Shown here one piece after another: positions 20,300 through 28,741 of a stretch of DNA of 64,000 nt; the first letter of the stretch is position 1; every line of letters begins with the position of its first letter. The notes under the pieces were generated by a model. The model was given only the letters and a program-made list of their open reading frames with translations. It was not told the DNA's origin and did no database searches. Source of the DNA: Arthrobacter mobilis (GTDB taxonomy: Bacteria; Actinomycetota; Actinomycetes; Actinomycetales; Micrococcaceae); contig NZ_JAAZSQ010000005.1 of NCBI RefSeq assembly GCF_012395835.1, forward strand, positions 51,609 to 115,608, given 5' to 3'. A program made the translations under genes and the position numbers.

Positions 20300-21431
20300 A
20301 CTGCGCGGCGTAGTACGTGTTCTTGCTGCGGACGGTCACGCTGGCGGGCTCGCGGAGTCAGGTCCGCAGCCATGTGTTGCCCTTGCGGGTCTTTTGCGGA
20401 GGTGGTGAAGGAACGTGATGCCGGCCGTGCCCCGGGCGCGGGCCAGGACCGCCCCCGGGTCATCGATGAATGGTTGCCGAAGATTGAGGAGTGGGTTGAG
20501 AAGTCCAGGGGCCGGATCCGTGCCGATGTCGTGCACGCCAAGCTCGCCGCCATGGGATACACCGGTTCCGGTCGTTCCACCCGCCGCGCGGTTGCCGCGG
20601 TCAAGGATGCCTGGCGGCGCGGGAACCGGCGCGTGCACCGGCCCTGGATCGCGGAGCCCGGGGCTTGGCTCCAGTACGACTTCGGAGACGGCCCGGTCAT
20701 CGGCGGAGCCAGGACCGTCCTGTTCGTCGTGTGGCTGGCCTGGTCCCGGTTCCCCAACGTGGTTCCGCTGGGCGACCGGACGGCGCCGAGTGTGTTCGCC
20801 GCCCTGGACCGGGCCTTCCGGATCCTTGGGGGTGCGCCGACCTACGTGCTGACCGACAACGAGAAGACGGTCACCACCGATGCACGTGGCCGGGGTGCCG
20901 GTACGCAACCAGGCCACGCTGGCGTTCGCGAAGCACTATTCCGTCCAGGTGCTCACCTGCCGGCCGGCCGACCCTGCCACCAAGGGCGGGGTGGAGAACG
21001 CGGTGAAGATCGCCAAGGCCGACATCGTGCCGACGAAAACCAACCTGCTGCCGGCCTACGTCTCGTTCGCCGAATTGGAGGCCGCCTGCAGGCAGTTCAT
21101 GGAACAGGTCAATACCCGGGAGCACCGCATCACCCGGCGACGCCCGGCCGACATGCTCGCTGAGGAAGCCAAGGCACTGCACCGCATTCTGGAGGCAGCG
21201 TATACGGTCGCGTACGGGGTGGGGCGCCGGGTGCCGGAGAACACCCCGATGGTCTCCTTCGAAAACGCCCAGTACTCGGTGCCCGCGCACCTGCTCGGGG
21301 AAGAGGTCTTCGTCCGGTTCCACGGCACCGGAACCGATGCGCAGGCGGTGATCGTGCATGCCGGGCGCGACGGGCCGGTCGAGGTTGCCCGGCACGGCCC
21401 GGCACCGGGGGCAGCTTCAGTGGCCGTTTGA
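20294..21431 (+). pseudogene. IS21-family transposase (IstA) remnant, truncated and frameshifted
   Basis: The frame from 20294 reads VIDEWLPKIEEWVEKSRG, GAWLQYDFGDGPVIGG and TYVLTDNEKTVTT, the DDE core of IS21 IstA proteins. It breaks near 20879-20881, where one extra base shifts into a second frame (HVAGVPVRNQATLAFAKHY, PADPATKGGVENAVKIAKAD, NTPMVSFENAQYSVP). The N-terminal helix-turn-helix is degraded, the C-terminus ends abruptly after EVARHGPAPG, and no IstB helper ATPase is present. The element is dead. Its right end meets the truncated vsr gene, so it is the probable cause of that truncation. Confidence 0.88.
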
Positions 21432-21458
21432 TGAGGCCTTGCGGGCCGTCGGCGCTTT

Positions 21459-21665
21459 TCAAGCGGTTCGGCTAGTTTCCGGGCATCGTTCGGACTGATC
21501 AGGATGCACAATGTCGGGTTTGCCCGGCAAGTTTTTGGCGTTGATCCGGTAGCGGAAGCCCCGGCGGTGCAGTTCCTTGCGGATGAGCACCTCACCCGTG
21601 GTGTTGCGGTCCCGGATGCCGGCCCTCACCCGGGACCGCACCTCAGGGCCGACAATGTAGGCCAC
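21459..21665 (-). pseudogene. vsr: Vsr-type mismatch endonuclease, N-terminal fragment
   Basis: Only 68 residues remain: EVRSRVRAGIRDRNTTGEVL, then RKELHRRGFRYRINAKNLPG and KPDIV. This is the start of a very-short-patch repair endonuclease, which nicks T:G mismatches caused by deamination of Dcm-methylated cytosine. The metal-binding and FWHGH-type catalytic part normally following PDIV is lost; the frame runs into unrelated sequence next to the IS21 remnant. It begins three bases after the dcm stop on the same strand, a classic dcm-vsr pair. Confidence 0.8.
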
Positions 21666-21668
21666 GGC

Positions 21669-22913
21669 TCAGGCCGACAGGCTCTGTGGGCTGACCGGTG
21701 CGATGATCTTGGCCACGTGCGGGGTCATGATCCGGGCGACCTCGGACATCACCGGGGTGACGACACTGTTGCCGAACTGCTTGTAGGCCTGGGTGTCACT
21801 GACTGGGATCCTAAACGAGTCATCAAAGCCCATCAGCCGGGCGCACTCGCGCGGGGTGAGCCGGCGCGGCCGGCCGGCTCCCTGGGCGACGAGGATTTCC
21901 GAGCCGTCCTTGTAATAGCGGGCCGACAGGGTGCGGGAGGTGCCAGAGGGGTGGACCAGGCCAAAACCGAAGCCGTTGCCGGCGGCCTTGTGCTTGGCTG
22001 CATACGCCTGCAGGTACGCCCACAGCTTCGGGGTTAGCGTGTACTTGGGCTGCACTTCCAGGTTGTCGTGGTCGAAGAACCGGTCCCCGTCCCACTCCAA
22101 AAACGGCTCGGTGCCGTCGGTGCGATGCAGGATCGTATCCAGCTTCGGGCCCACCGGCGGCAGCTCCAGATCCTCCCAGCTGAAGTCGGTCGGCTTGCGG
22201 AAGCCGACAATGATGATGCGTTCGCGGTGTTGAGGGGTGAAGTAGATCCCGTCAATGACCCGGGTGTGAACCTCGTAGCCAAGCTCCTCCTGCAGGGTCT
22301 CCATGATCACCGCGAAGGTCTTGCCCTTGTCGTGGGAGCGCAGGTTCTTCACGTTCTCCAGCATGAAGGCGGCCGGCCGCTTCTGGTTGATAATCCGGGC
22401 CACATCAAAGAACAGCGTGCCCTGGGTCGCGTCCTCGAACCCGTGGGCCCGGCCCAGCGCGTTCTTCTTGCTCACCCCGGCAATGGAAAACGGCTGGCAG
22501 GGGAAACCGCCCAGCAGCACGTCATGGTCCGGGACCTCCTCGGCCGGGAAGGGCTGGATGTCCCCGACAAAGGTATGGGACTCCTCGTTGTCATCCGGAA
22601 AGTTCGCCAGATAGGTCTTCTGCGCCCAGCTGTTCCACTCACTGGTGAACACGCACCGGCCACCGTGGGCCTCGAAGCCCTTGCGGATGCCGCCGATGCC
22701 GGCAAACAGGTCAATAAAGGTGAAATCCCCGGCCGACGCCGGGATATGCAGGTTCAGGATCTCCCGCAGGGCCGGAGCCACCATGGTAGGCATAGGGCTC
22801 TCGCCCTTTTCCCACCGGGCCACGGTGCGGTCGGAAACATTGAGCTGCTCGGCCAGCTGCGACTGGGTGTAGCGGGCGCGGGCTTGGGCGAGCAGTTCGG
22901 TGGGCGATTCCAT
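21669..22913 (-). CDS. dcm: DNA (cytosine-5) methyltransferase, Dcm/M.EcoRII type, with HTH domain
   Basis: About 414 residues; ATG 22913 is preferred over the adjacent ATG 22916 for spacing to GAGAGG. Residues 10-50 form an XRE-like helix-turn-helix ([20 protein letters not shown]). The methylase motifs follow: [16 protein letters not shown] (67-80), [11 protein letters not shown] with catalytic Cys139, VI ENV (186-188), [16 protein letters not shown] and the C-terminal FGNSVV. The target-recognition region ([37 protein letters not shown]) is, from memory, very close to E. coli Dcm, which methylates CCWGG. The N-terminal HTH may repress the locus, as in M.EcoRII-like enzymes. It is the modification arm of the restriction locus on the other strand. 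Confidence 0.92.
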   Translation of the reverse strand: MESPTELLAQARARYTQSQLAEQLNVSDRTVARWEKGESPMPTMVAPALREILNLHIPASAGDFTFIDLFAGIGGIRKGFEAHGGRCVFTSEWNSWAQKTYLANFPDDNEESHTFVGDIQPFPAEEVPDHDVLLGGFPCQPFSIAGVSKKNALGRAHGFEDATQGTLFFDVARIINQKRPAAFMLENVKNLRSHDKGKTFAVIMETLQEELGYEVHTRVIDGIYFTPQHRERIIIVGFRKPTDFSWEDLELPPVGPKLDTILHRTDGTEPFLEWDGDRFFDHDNLEVQPKYTLTPKLWAYLQAYAAKHKAAGNGFGFGLVHPSGTSRTLSARYYKDGSEILVAQGAGRPRRLTPRECARLMGFDDSFRIPVSDTQAYKQFGNSVVTPVMSEVARIMTPHVAKIIAPVSPQSLSA

Positions 22914-23006
22914 CATGTCCTCTCTGGGTTATCTGTATGACATCATGTCGCATGTTTGACCCAGCGCCGGGAGTGCCACGCCGACTGTCAGCATCTGTTG
23001 GCCCTC

Positions 23007-23028
23007 CTAGACAAGACTTCTTGTCTAG
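23007..23028. promoter_or_regulatory. Perfect dyad between dcm and the restriction operon
   Basis: CTAGACAAG (23007-23015) and CTTGTCTAG (23020-23028) are exact reverse complements around four bases. It lies in the 361-base intergenic region separating the divergent methyltransferase and SNF2 genes; I see no other gene in that gap. A likely binding site for the HTH domain of the methyltransferase, which would balance modification against restriction. A role as hairpin cannot be excluded. Confidence 0.5.
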
Positions 23029-23274
23029 CTACCGAAGGTGGCCAGTCCCAGGCTGGAGTGCCGTAATCCATCCATGAGCGGAGCTTATGATCTGCCACTG
23101 ACAGTTCGGCCTCCGTGGGCTGGCTGCCCGAAAACGGTCGGATTCGACCTGTGATGGTCGTGGGAAGGCAGGTCATTAGTACGAGCAGTTCCAGCCCGGA
23201 GGACGTGTTGCGGCCTGAATGTCCCTAGTCGTCGATAAGCTTGGACAGCGGTAGATGGGGCTTCGGATGAAAGG

Positions 23275-25128
23275 GTGTTGCGGTTGGGGGACCGATGGGA
23301 GCGGGATGATGCTGGCCGGCGCATCTACCTGCGTACTTCCGATGATTACTGTATCCAGGTCAGCGCTGAGGATATCTGGGCTTGCGAGTACGAAGGCTTG
23401 ACCTCAGTGCAGGGCATCGACGTCCGCAGGCCCAGCAGTGATCTTCCCGGCCTGGATCTCTCCATGTCTCCACTCGATCTATCCCTGCAGATCCGGCATG
23501 GCCACAACGACGTGCCGTTTTTGGTCGCGGTTCCCAGCGATGACCCATCAGGCCCGGAACTTACAGAGCTGCCGACGGGAGACCAGCTCATCCATGCAGA
23601 CACCTGGTACTTCGTAGATGTTGAGCAGACAATGCGCTTGTCTTCCCAGCTGGAAGCCCATCAGATTCGTCTGGGCAGTACATTGTCCGATCAGGCATGG
23701 TTGTGGCTCTTATGGCAGCAGGATCTTGAAGTGGTGGATTCAAAGACGCATCCAGCTATCAATACTGCAGCAGCATCTGGAACTGATGATGGCGTCCCGG
23801 TTCCCGAAATCGCCGGCCGTCTCTATCCCTATCAGACTGACGGCTATGGCAAGCTTCTTCGTCTAAATCATCAGGGCATTGGCTGCTTGCTAGCCGATGA
23901 AATGGGATTGGGAAAAACACTCCAGGTCATTGCGACCCTAGCTGCTGTCAGGGATACCGGCCCCAGTCTGGTGGTGTGTCCGGCATCGACGATGTCTAAC
24001 TGGCTCCGGGAGCTGCGCCGTTTTGCCCCCCAGTTGTCCTGTCTGGAACATCGTGGCCAGTTCCGCTCAGGAAGCCCTGCAACCCTGCGTCTGTATGACG
24101 TGGTCGTGACAACCTATGAAACGCTGAATCGCGACATCTTCATGTTCGAGGCGACCAAGTGGTCCATCGTTGCCTTGGATGAGGCACAGTACATCAAAAA
24201 CGGGAGTACCAGCAGGTCCCAGAACGTAAAAAGACTGCCCCGCGTCCAAGGGATTGCAGTATCCGGAACCCCCATCGAGAACTCGCTAACAGACTTGTGG
24301 TCAATTTCGGAGTTTGTAGCCCCGCAGTTTCTCCCGAAATTCGAGGATTTTTGCGCCCAGTTCCCTGATGAGACATGGGCGGCCAAAGAAGTCGGACGAA
24401 GGGTAGCGCCACTTACCATCCGCCGGACCGTCGATCAGGTTGCCGATGATCTTCCCGAACGGACCGACACCTATTTTCCGATTCACTGCGGGGGACCACT
24501 TGCCCATGAGTACCAAAGCATCCTTACAGCCGGGGAATCACCGCTTGCCACCGTTACCCGCCTCAGGGTTGCATGTGCTTCCCTGGTTCCGGAGAAGCTG
24601 GACGCTTTAGGGTCAATTCTTGAAGGAGCATTCGCCAGAAACGATAAGGTGATCATTTTCGCACCGTTTACAGAGACGATCGATGGTCTGCTCACCCATG
24701 CGCGGCAAAATTTTCCAGGAATTTTCGTCGAGAAAATTGACGGGCGCACAAATGTGCGGGACAGGCAAAAGATCATCGATGAATTTACTGGATATGGGGA
24801 GCATGCCATTCTGGTGCTCAACCCTCGCGCTGCCGGTGTCGGAATCAATATTCAGGCAGCCAACGTGGTGGTTCACTGGTCGCCTGAGTGGAACCCCGCG
24901 ATCATTGACCAAGCTTCGGCTCGAGCCTACAGACGCGGCCAAGCCAAGCCCGTTTTTGTTTACTACTTCTATTTCGAGCAAACGGTTGAGGAATACATGA
25001 TTGACAAGCTATCCGGCAAGAGAGAACTGAGCGCCGCGGGTTTGACTGCGGCCACGGACACTCCGGAAATATCAGAGCTGAAGTCGATGCTGTCAATGTC
25101 TCCGGTGGAGGATTCCGATGAGAGTTAG
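23275..25128 (+). CDS. SNF2-family DNA translocase (superfamily II) of the restriction locus
   Basis: A 617-residue protein from GTG 23275 (weak ribosome site AAAGG; TTG 23278 is possible). The first 180 residues are unassigned. The ATPase follows: Walker A DEMGLGKT (208-215), motif Ia VVCPASTMSNWLREL, motif II DEAQ (about 302-305), motif III VSGTPIEN, motif V VLNPRAAGVGINIQAAN and motif VI QASARAYRRGQ (about 545-555). SNF2 enzymes translocate on double-stranded DNA without unwinding. First gene of a five-gene operon; its stop overlaps the next start by 11 bases. G+C is lower than in the housekeeping genes, suggesting transfer. Confidence 0.9.
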   Translation: MLRLGDRWERDDAGRRIYLRTSDDYCIQVSAEDIWACEYEGLTSVQGIDVRRPSSDLPGLDLSMSPLDLSLQIRHGHNDVPFLVAVPSDDPSGPELTELPTGDQLIHADTWYFVDVEQTMRLSSQLEAHQIRLGSTLSDQAWLWLLWQQDLEVVDSKTHPAINTAAASGTDDGVPVPEIAGRLYPYQTDGYGKLLRLNHQGIGCLLADEMGLGKTLQVIATLAAVRDTGPSLVVCPASTMSNWLRELRRFAPQLSCLEHRGQFRSGSPATLRLYDVVVTTYETLNRDIFMFEATKWSIVALDEAQYIKNGSTSRSQNVKRLPRVQGIAVSGTPIENSLTDLWSISEFVAPQFLPKFEDFCAQFPDETWAAKEVGRRVAPLTIRRTVDQVADDLPERTDTYFPIHCGGPLAHEYQSILTAGESPLATVTRLRVACASLVPEKLDALGSILEGAFARNDKVIIFAPFTETIDGLLTHARQNFPGIFVEKIDGRTNVRDRQKIIDEFTGYGEHAILVLNPRAAGVGINIQAANVVVHWSPEWNPAIIDQASARAYRRGQAKPVFVYYFYFEQTVEEYMIDKLSGKRELSAAGLTAATDTPEISELKSMLSMSPVEDSDES

Positions 25129-25558
25129 CATCCATACCGTCACCAAGACCCTGTCTAGGAACGACATTGGATTAACCGGCGGTCATCAGGCAGGCATTAC
25201 AGTCCCGAAGGTCTCCCGGATGTTAGAGTTCTTTCCCCAGCTCGACGCGACGGAATTCAATCCCAGCGTGAAACTCACCGGCATAGATACGGCCGATGGA
25301 ACGGAGTTTCTGATGACTTACATCTATTACAACGGCAAGACATTGGGCAGGAGCACGAGAAACGAGTATCGACTGACCGGCCTTACCGCGTTTATGCGCC
25401 GCCATCAGGCAACCGAAGGCGACGTGTTATGGATTGAACGAGTCCGTACATCTATTTACCGCCTTTCACTGGAGCGCATGCTCATGCCCCGGACGGAACT
25501 GCCGCAAAAGATATTGCTGAAAGGTACCTGGTCAACCATACGAAAGGCCGCACGATGA
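25118..25558 (+). CDS. Stand-alone EcoRII-N effector DNA-binding domain protein
   Basis: A 146-residue protein. Residues 10-26 (KTLSRNDIGLTGGHQAG) and the later blocks FNPSVKLTG, YIYYNGKTLG and STRNEYRLTG match, in order, the N-terminal effector domain of the EcoRII restriction enzyme, which binds CCWGG. EcoRII itself is about 400 residues with a C-terminal nuclease; that half is absent here. The protein is therefore a probable specificity subunit, with cleavage supplied by partners. It overlaps the SNF2 gene and the GHKL ATPase gene (ATGA), implying coupled translation and fixed stoichiometry. Confidence 0.85.
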   Translation: MRVSIHTVTKTLSRNDIGLTGGHQAGITVPKVSRMLEFFPQLDATEFNPSVKLTGIDTADGTEFLMTYIYYNGKTLGRSTRNEYRLTGLTAFMRRHQATEGDVLWIERVRTSIYRLSLERMLMPRTELPQKILLKGTWSTIRKAAR

Positions 25559-27144
25559 GTGAAGAGTTCTACGAAGTAACACCGGACCCGGCACGTATCA
25601 CCGAGAGCCTGCGGGATACTGGATACGTACTCAACACTGCTGTCGCGGACATCATTGATAACTCGATCGCGGCCGAAGCGGACACGGTTCATATTCAGCT
25701 TGCCCAAGACATTAGGGGAAACGTCCTGTTCAGTGTGGCGGATAACGGCCACGGCATGACGGGAGAAGGACTGGTAAATGCCCTGCGCTATGGTTCGGCG
25801 CACCGGGAGGATCCTGCAAGTCTGGGAAAGTTCGGGCTGGGACTGAAAACAGCCTCCACAGCGTTTGCCAGGAGGATCCGGCTGACTTCTCGGACCGCGA
25901 CTTCCGAGGACATTCTTACTGCTGTCTGGGATTTGGACAGGGTGGCCGAGCTTGGGTGGAGAGTACCCTTGGGGAACTCCCCGATACCCGCCGACAGGAA
26001 ACTCCTCGATAGCGTCAGCAACGGCGGTCCTGGGACCGTCGTCCGTTGGGAAACAGTCGACCGCGTAATCCGGGAATATAAAGAACCCGGAGGACAGCGT
26101 GCAAAGAACGCCCTAAAGAAGGCCGCCCAGCAGCTCCGTGACCATTTGGCGATGGTCTTTCAACGGTTCCTTGACCACTCCGACCACCGTGCGCCGAATG
26201 TCACCATGGTGTTAAACGGAGAACCGATTCAGGCGTGGAACCCCTTTGGTTTTGGCGCGGAACTGCTCCTGAACCTTGACACCCCCGTTGATACGGGGAA
26301 CGGCGATGCGAACCTGACCGTTCGTGCTTTCGTATTGCCCAGAAAAGCAGAGATGCAGGCCCAACTCGGCGAGGGATCGTACGCAGAGTCCCGGTCGGGT
26401 AACAAGACCCAGGGCATTTACGTTTACCGGGAGAACCGCCTCATTCATGGCCCGGACTGGCTGGGAATGTGGGTTCAGGAACCGCACTTCACTCTCTGCC
26501 GGGTCGAGTTGTCTTTTGACCACCGCTTGGACCTAGCATTCCAAATCGATATCAAGAAATCCCAGATCGTCCTAGACTCCGGCCTGACCGAATTTCTCCA
26601 GCAAGCCCTTACTCCGCCGCGGCGCGAAGCCGAGATCCGCTATCGGGCCGGCCAGCGGAAAGTTGTCGAAGCTGCCAGTGACAAGACCATGCACAATCCC
26701 TCGAACGCGGCCATCGAAGAAAAGTCCCAAAGCATTCCCAAACCTGAACTGAAGTCAACTGACAAGACCACTGGAAAAGCGGAGATCCGCAACCCCCACG
26801 GCATAGTCAAGGTCGATTTTGTCGAGTCCGAGAATCAAAGGATCTTTCTGGAGACAGTCGAGCAGCTGGATGATGGACTTCTATACAAGCCCTCGTACAT
26901 TGGGCCGAATCCTGGCGTTCTGATCAGCCGCTCTCATCCGTATTATGAAAAGGTTTATCTTCCTAATAGGGCTTCCGGTGTCACCGTTCAGGCCTTAGAC
27001 TCCCTGTTGTGGGCCTTGGCAGCGGCCGAATTCCGTTCAGCTCAGGAATCCACTCGCGAAGTCTTTGAAGACATTCGATATGACGTCTCCAAGGCGCTCC
27101 GGAAGCTGGTCGAGGACCTGCCATCTCCTGAACTGGACAACTAG
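25555..27144 (+). CDS. GHKL ATPase, prokaryotic MORC/MutL-like
   Basis: A 529-residue protein with the three GHKL ATP-binding boxes near its N-terminus: N box VADIIDNSIAA (30-40), G1 ADNGHGM (62-68) and G2 SLGKFGLGLKTAS (89-101). An S5-like second domain and a long C-terminal region with no named fold follow. MORC-like GHKL proteins in bacteria are known from restriction-modification neighbourhoods with superfamily II helicases and nucleases, where they are thought to clamp or remodel DNA-protein complexes. Here it lies between the EcoRII-N protein and the HNH nuclease, two bases before the latter. Confidence 0.9.
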   Translation: MSEEFYEVTPDPARITESLRDTGYVLNTAVADIIDNSIAAEADTVHIQLAQDIRGNVLFSVADNGHGMTGEGLVNALRYGSAHREDPASLGKFGLGLKTASTAFARRIRLTSRTATSEDILTAVWDLDRVAELGWRVPLGNSPIPADRKLLDSVSNGGPGTVVRWETVDRVIREYKEPGGQRAKNALKKAAQQLRDHLAMVFQRFLDHSDHRAPNVTMVLNGEPIQAWNPFGFGAELLLNLDTPVDTGNGDANLTVRAFVLPRKAEMQAQLGEGSYAESRSGNKTQGIYVYRENRLIHGPDWLGMWVQEPHFTLCRVELSFDHRLDLAFQIDIKKSQIVLDSGLTEFLQQALTPPRREAEIRYRAGQRKVVEAASDKTMHNPSNAAIEEKSQSIPKPELKSTDKTTGKAEIRNPHGIVKVDFVESENQRIFLETVEQLDDGLLYKPSYIGPNPGVLISRSHPYYEKVYLPNRASGVTVQALDSLLWALAAAEFRSAQESTREVFEDIRYDVSKALRKLVEDLPSPELDN

Positions 27145-27146
27145 AC

Positions 27147-27974
27147 GTGTTCTCGTCAGCGAGCTTGGTCAACAGTCTGGCGGATCGCCTTCAATTGCCG
27201 CTCAGCCATACTCTGGCCGACACAGGAGGCGCATTTGATGTTCGGGTGGCCGGTATTGATCGGCCTCACGGCTTTCGAATCCATACCCGTCTGATGCTTT
27301 CATGGGTTGATTCAACACTGGTGTACGACTCGTTGGCAGCAGACATCCGCGTTGCACTGGAAAATAAGAATTCTCAGGGCAACGCACGGCTTGGCGCCAT
27401 AGTGGCCGACTTCCGGGAACTCGGCGTAAATTACATTGCCGGAACAACCAACAGCGGCCAGCATGAAACTGAAAATCGCGTGCCAACAAGGTCCAAGGTT
27501 TGGATCGAGGACCGTGCACGCGTTGACGCAGCGGTTCGGCTAGCCATTGAAAGTTTGTTGATTCCGCTCGTCGCGGTCCTGCAGATCGAGGGAACAGACG
27601 ACGTACTGGACGATGGAGTGCAGGGTAGGTTTGAGGTAGAAGGCGAACAATACACAAAAATTTCAAGAGCCTACGAGCGAAGTCGCGCCAATCGAGCGAT
27701 TGCTATCGAGTTCCATGGAACAACATGCAAAGTATGCGGATTCAACTTCACAGCCGCGTTCGGTCCCGCTGCCAAGGATTACATCGAGATACATCATCTC
27801 GTCCCAGTCAGCAGCATGGAAGGGCCAGGCATTGTGAATCCCCGCTCCGATCTGGTTCCGTTATGCGCCAATTGCCATCGAATGGCCCACCGTAGGTGGC
27901 CCCCGTTTACGCCCTCCGAACTCCAAAGGATGCTACACGCTCCTGAACCCGCCAAGGAGAACGATCCGCGGTGA
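27147..27974 (+). CDS. HNH endonuclease of the restriction locus
   Basis: A 275-residue protein from GTG 27147. The C-terminal quarter is an HNH nuclease with four zinc cysteines: CKVC (194-197), the catalytic IHH segment (DYIEIHHLVPVSS, H216/H217), and CANCH with a later histidine (240-248). The first 190 residues are not recognised and may bind DNA or partners. HNH domains make metal-dependent phosphodiester cuts. It is the only evident nuclease in the operon, so it is the likely restriction effector. It overlaps the following gene by four bases. Confidence 0.88.
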   Translation: MFSSASLVNSLADRLQLPLSHTLADTGGAFDVRVAGIDRPHGFRIHTRLMLSWVDSTLVYDSLAADIRVALENKNSQGNARLGAIVADFRELGVNYIAGTTNSGQHETENRVPTRSKVWIEDRARVDAAVRLAIESLLIPLVAVLQIEGTDDVLDDGVQGRFEVEGEQYTKISRAYERSRANRAIAIEFHGTTCKVCGFNFTAAFGPAAKDYIEIHHLVPVSSMEGPGIVNPRSDLVPLCANCHRMAHRRWPPFTPSELQRMLHAPEPAKENDPR

Positions 27975-28384
27975 ACAATTTCTTCGATCCTGAAAAAACC
28001 GCCGAGCCCATTCGGTTGTCCGGAGAATATGGCACTACACGTCGGAGAGCCTCTCCATCTGCTGCCCCTAATCAGCCCCATGCAAGTGGAGTTCCTGTGA
28101 CTGATGAGCTCGTTCCGAGCCAGCGCATCACAGAAGTCGACCGGGCAGCAGGCCGCATACGCTTCCCGAACGGTTCGAAAAGGATCTTTCCCGAGGTGCC
28201 TTCAATCGTCGACGTAGAAATCGAGGGGAAGCGTGTTAGCTGCCGCTGGAATCCACGCAACGGGCCTGACCGGTCGCGCTCAGGTGTCCTGTTCGTCGGG
28301 AAAAGCTGGGCCACGTCACGCGCGCTGTCCGTCGACAGGCTGCACATTCGGCGGTCAGGTTCACGCTACCTCATCGAGACATAA
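27971..28384 (+). CDS. Small protein of unknown function, last gene of the restriction operon
   Basis: A 137-residue frame from GTG 27971 overlapping the HNH stop; a shorter version from GTG about 28097 (MTDELVPSQRITEVDRAAG) is possible. The C-terminal 90 residues look folded and basic (GRIRFPNGSKRIFPEVPS, then IVDVEIEGKRVSCRWNPR, RLHIRRSGSRYLIE), perhaps a small beta-barrel that binds nucleic acid. I do not recognise a family. Its tight coupling suggests it belongs to the system. Confidence 0.65.
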   Translation: MNNFFDPEKTAEPIRLSGEYGTTRRRASPSAAPNQPHASGVPVTDELVPSQRITEVDRAAGRIRFPNGSKRIFPEVPSIVDVEIEGKRVSCRWNPRNGPDRSRSGVLFVGKSWATSRALSVDRLHIRRSGSRYLIET

Positions 28385-28564
28385 GGGTGTCCTTGCTACG
28401 CGAGGAATGACTTGGCCTTCATTTGCAGCCGAGGCTAGTAGTCCTGCTCGCAGAGGGTAGGCGAGAGAAAACGCCGCTTCTTAGGACAGTCACAGATTCC
28501 GAACTTGTTCCTCTGCAACAGCCAACCCTAAATCCAACATTACCCAGTGGGGTTTTGTAGGCCC

Positions 28565-28593
28565 TTGACGGAACTTGCAAACGTTACGGATAA
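28565..28593 (+). promoter_or_regulatory. Sigma-70-type promoter candidate
   Basis: TTGACG (28565-28570), 17 bases, GGATAA (28588-28593). This is a good match to a vegetative promoter. It would transcribe toward the ISL3 remnant and a short open frame at 28654-28740. The rest of 28385-28741 holds no other recognisable gene. Confidence 0.45.
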
Positions 28594-28653
28594 AGTAACA
28601 GTCGGGGCAGTTCCCAGCTCTCTTAATCAAGGCAAAGCTGAATCAGTCTGTTA

Positions 28654-28740
28654 ATGGGGCAAAATTCTAAGCATCCTCAACAGGGGACGGAACTCAGCAG
28701 GGTCGAATTGAAAGCCATGCTGTTGAGCGACTACCTTTAA
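28654..28740 (+). other. Short open frame cut off at the ISL3 left end
   Basis: ATG 28654 opens 28 codons (starting MGQNSKHPQQG, then TELSRVELKAMLLSDYL) that stop one base before the ISL3 inverted repeat. No ribosome site is obvious. The frame could be the 5' end of a gene interrupted by the element, continuing at 30186, or a leader peptide. Weak support. Confidence 0.25.
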
Positions 28741-28741
28741 A

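Noticed and set aside
25118-28384. Classification as a known BREX, DISARM, Druantia or Zorya locus
   Set aside because: None of the marker genes of those systems (PglZ, BrxL, DrmA/B/C, DruE, ZorA/B) is present; only SNF2 and methylase overlap in general type.
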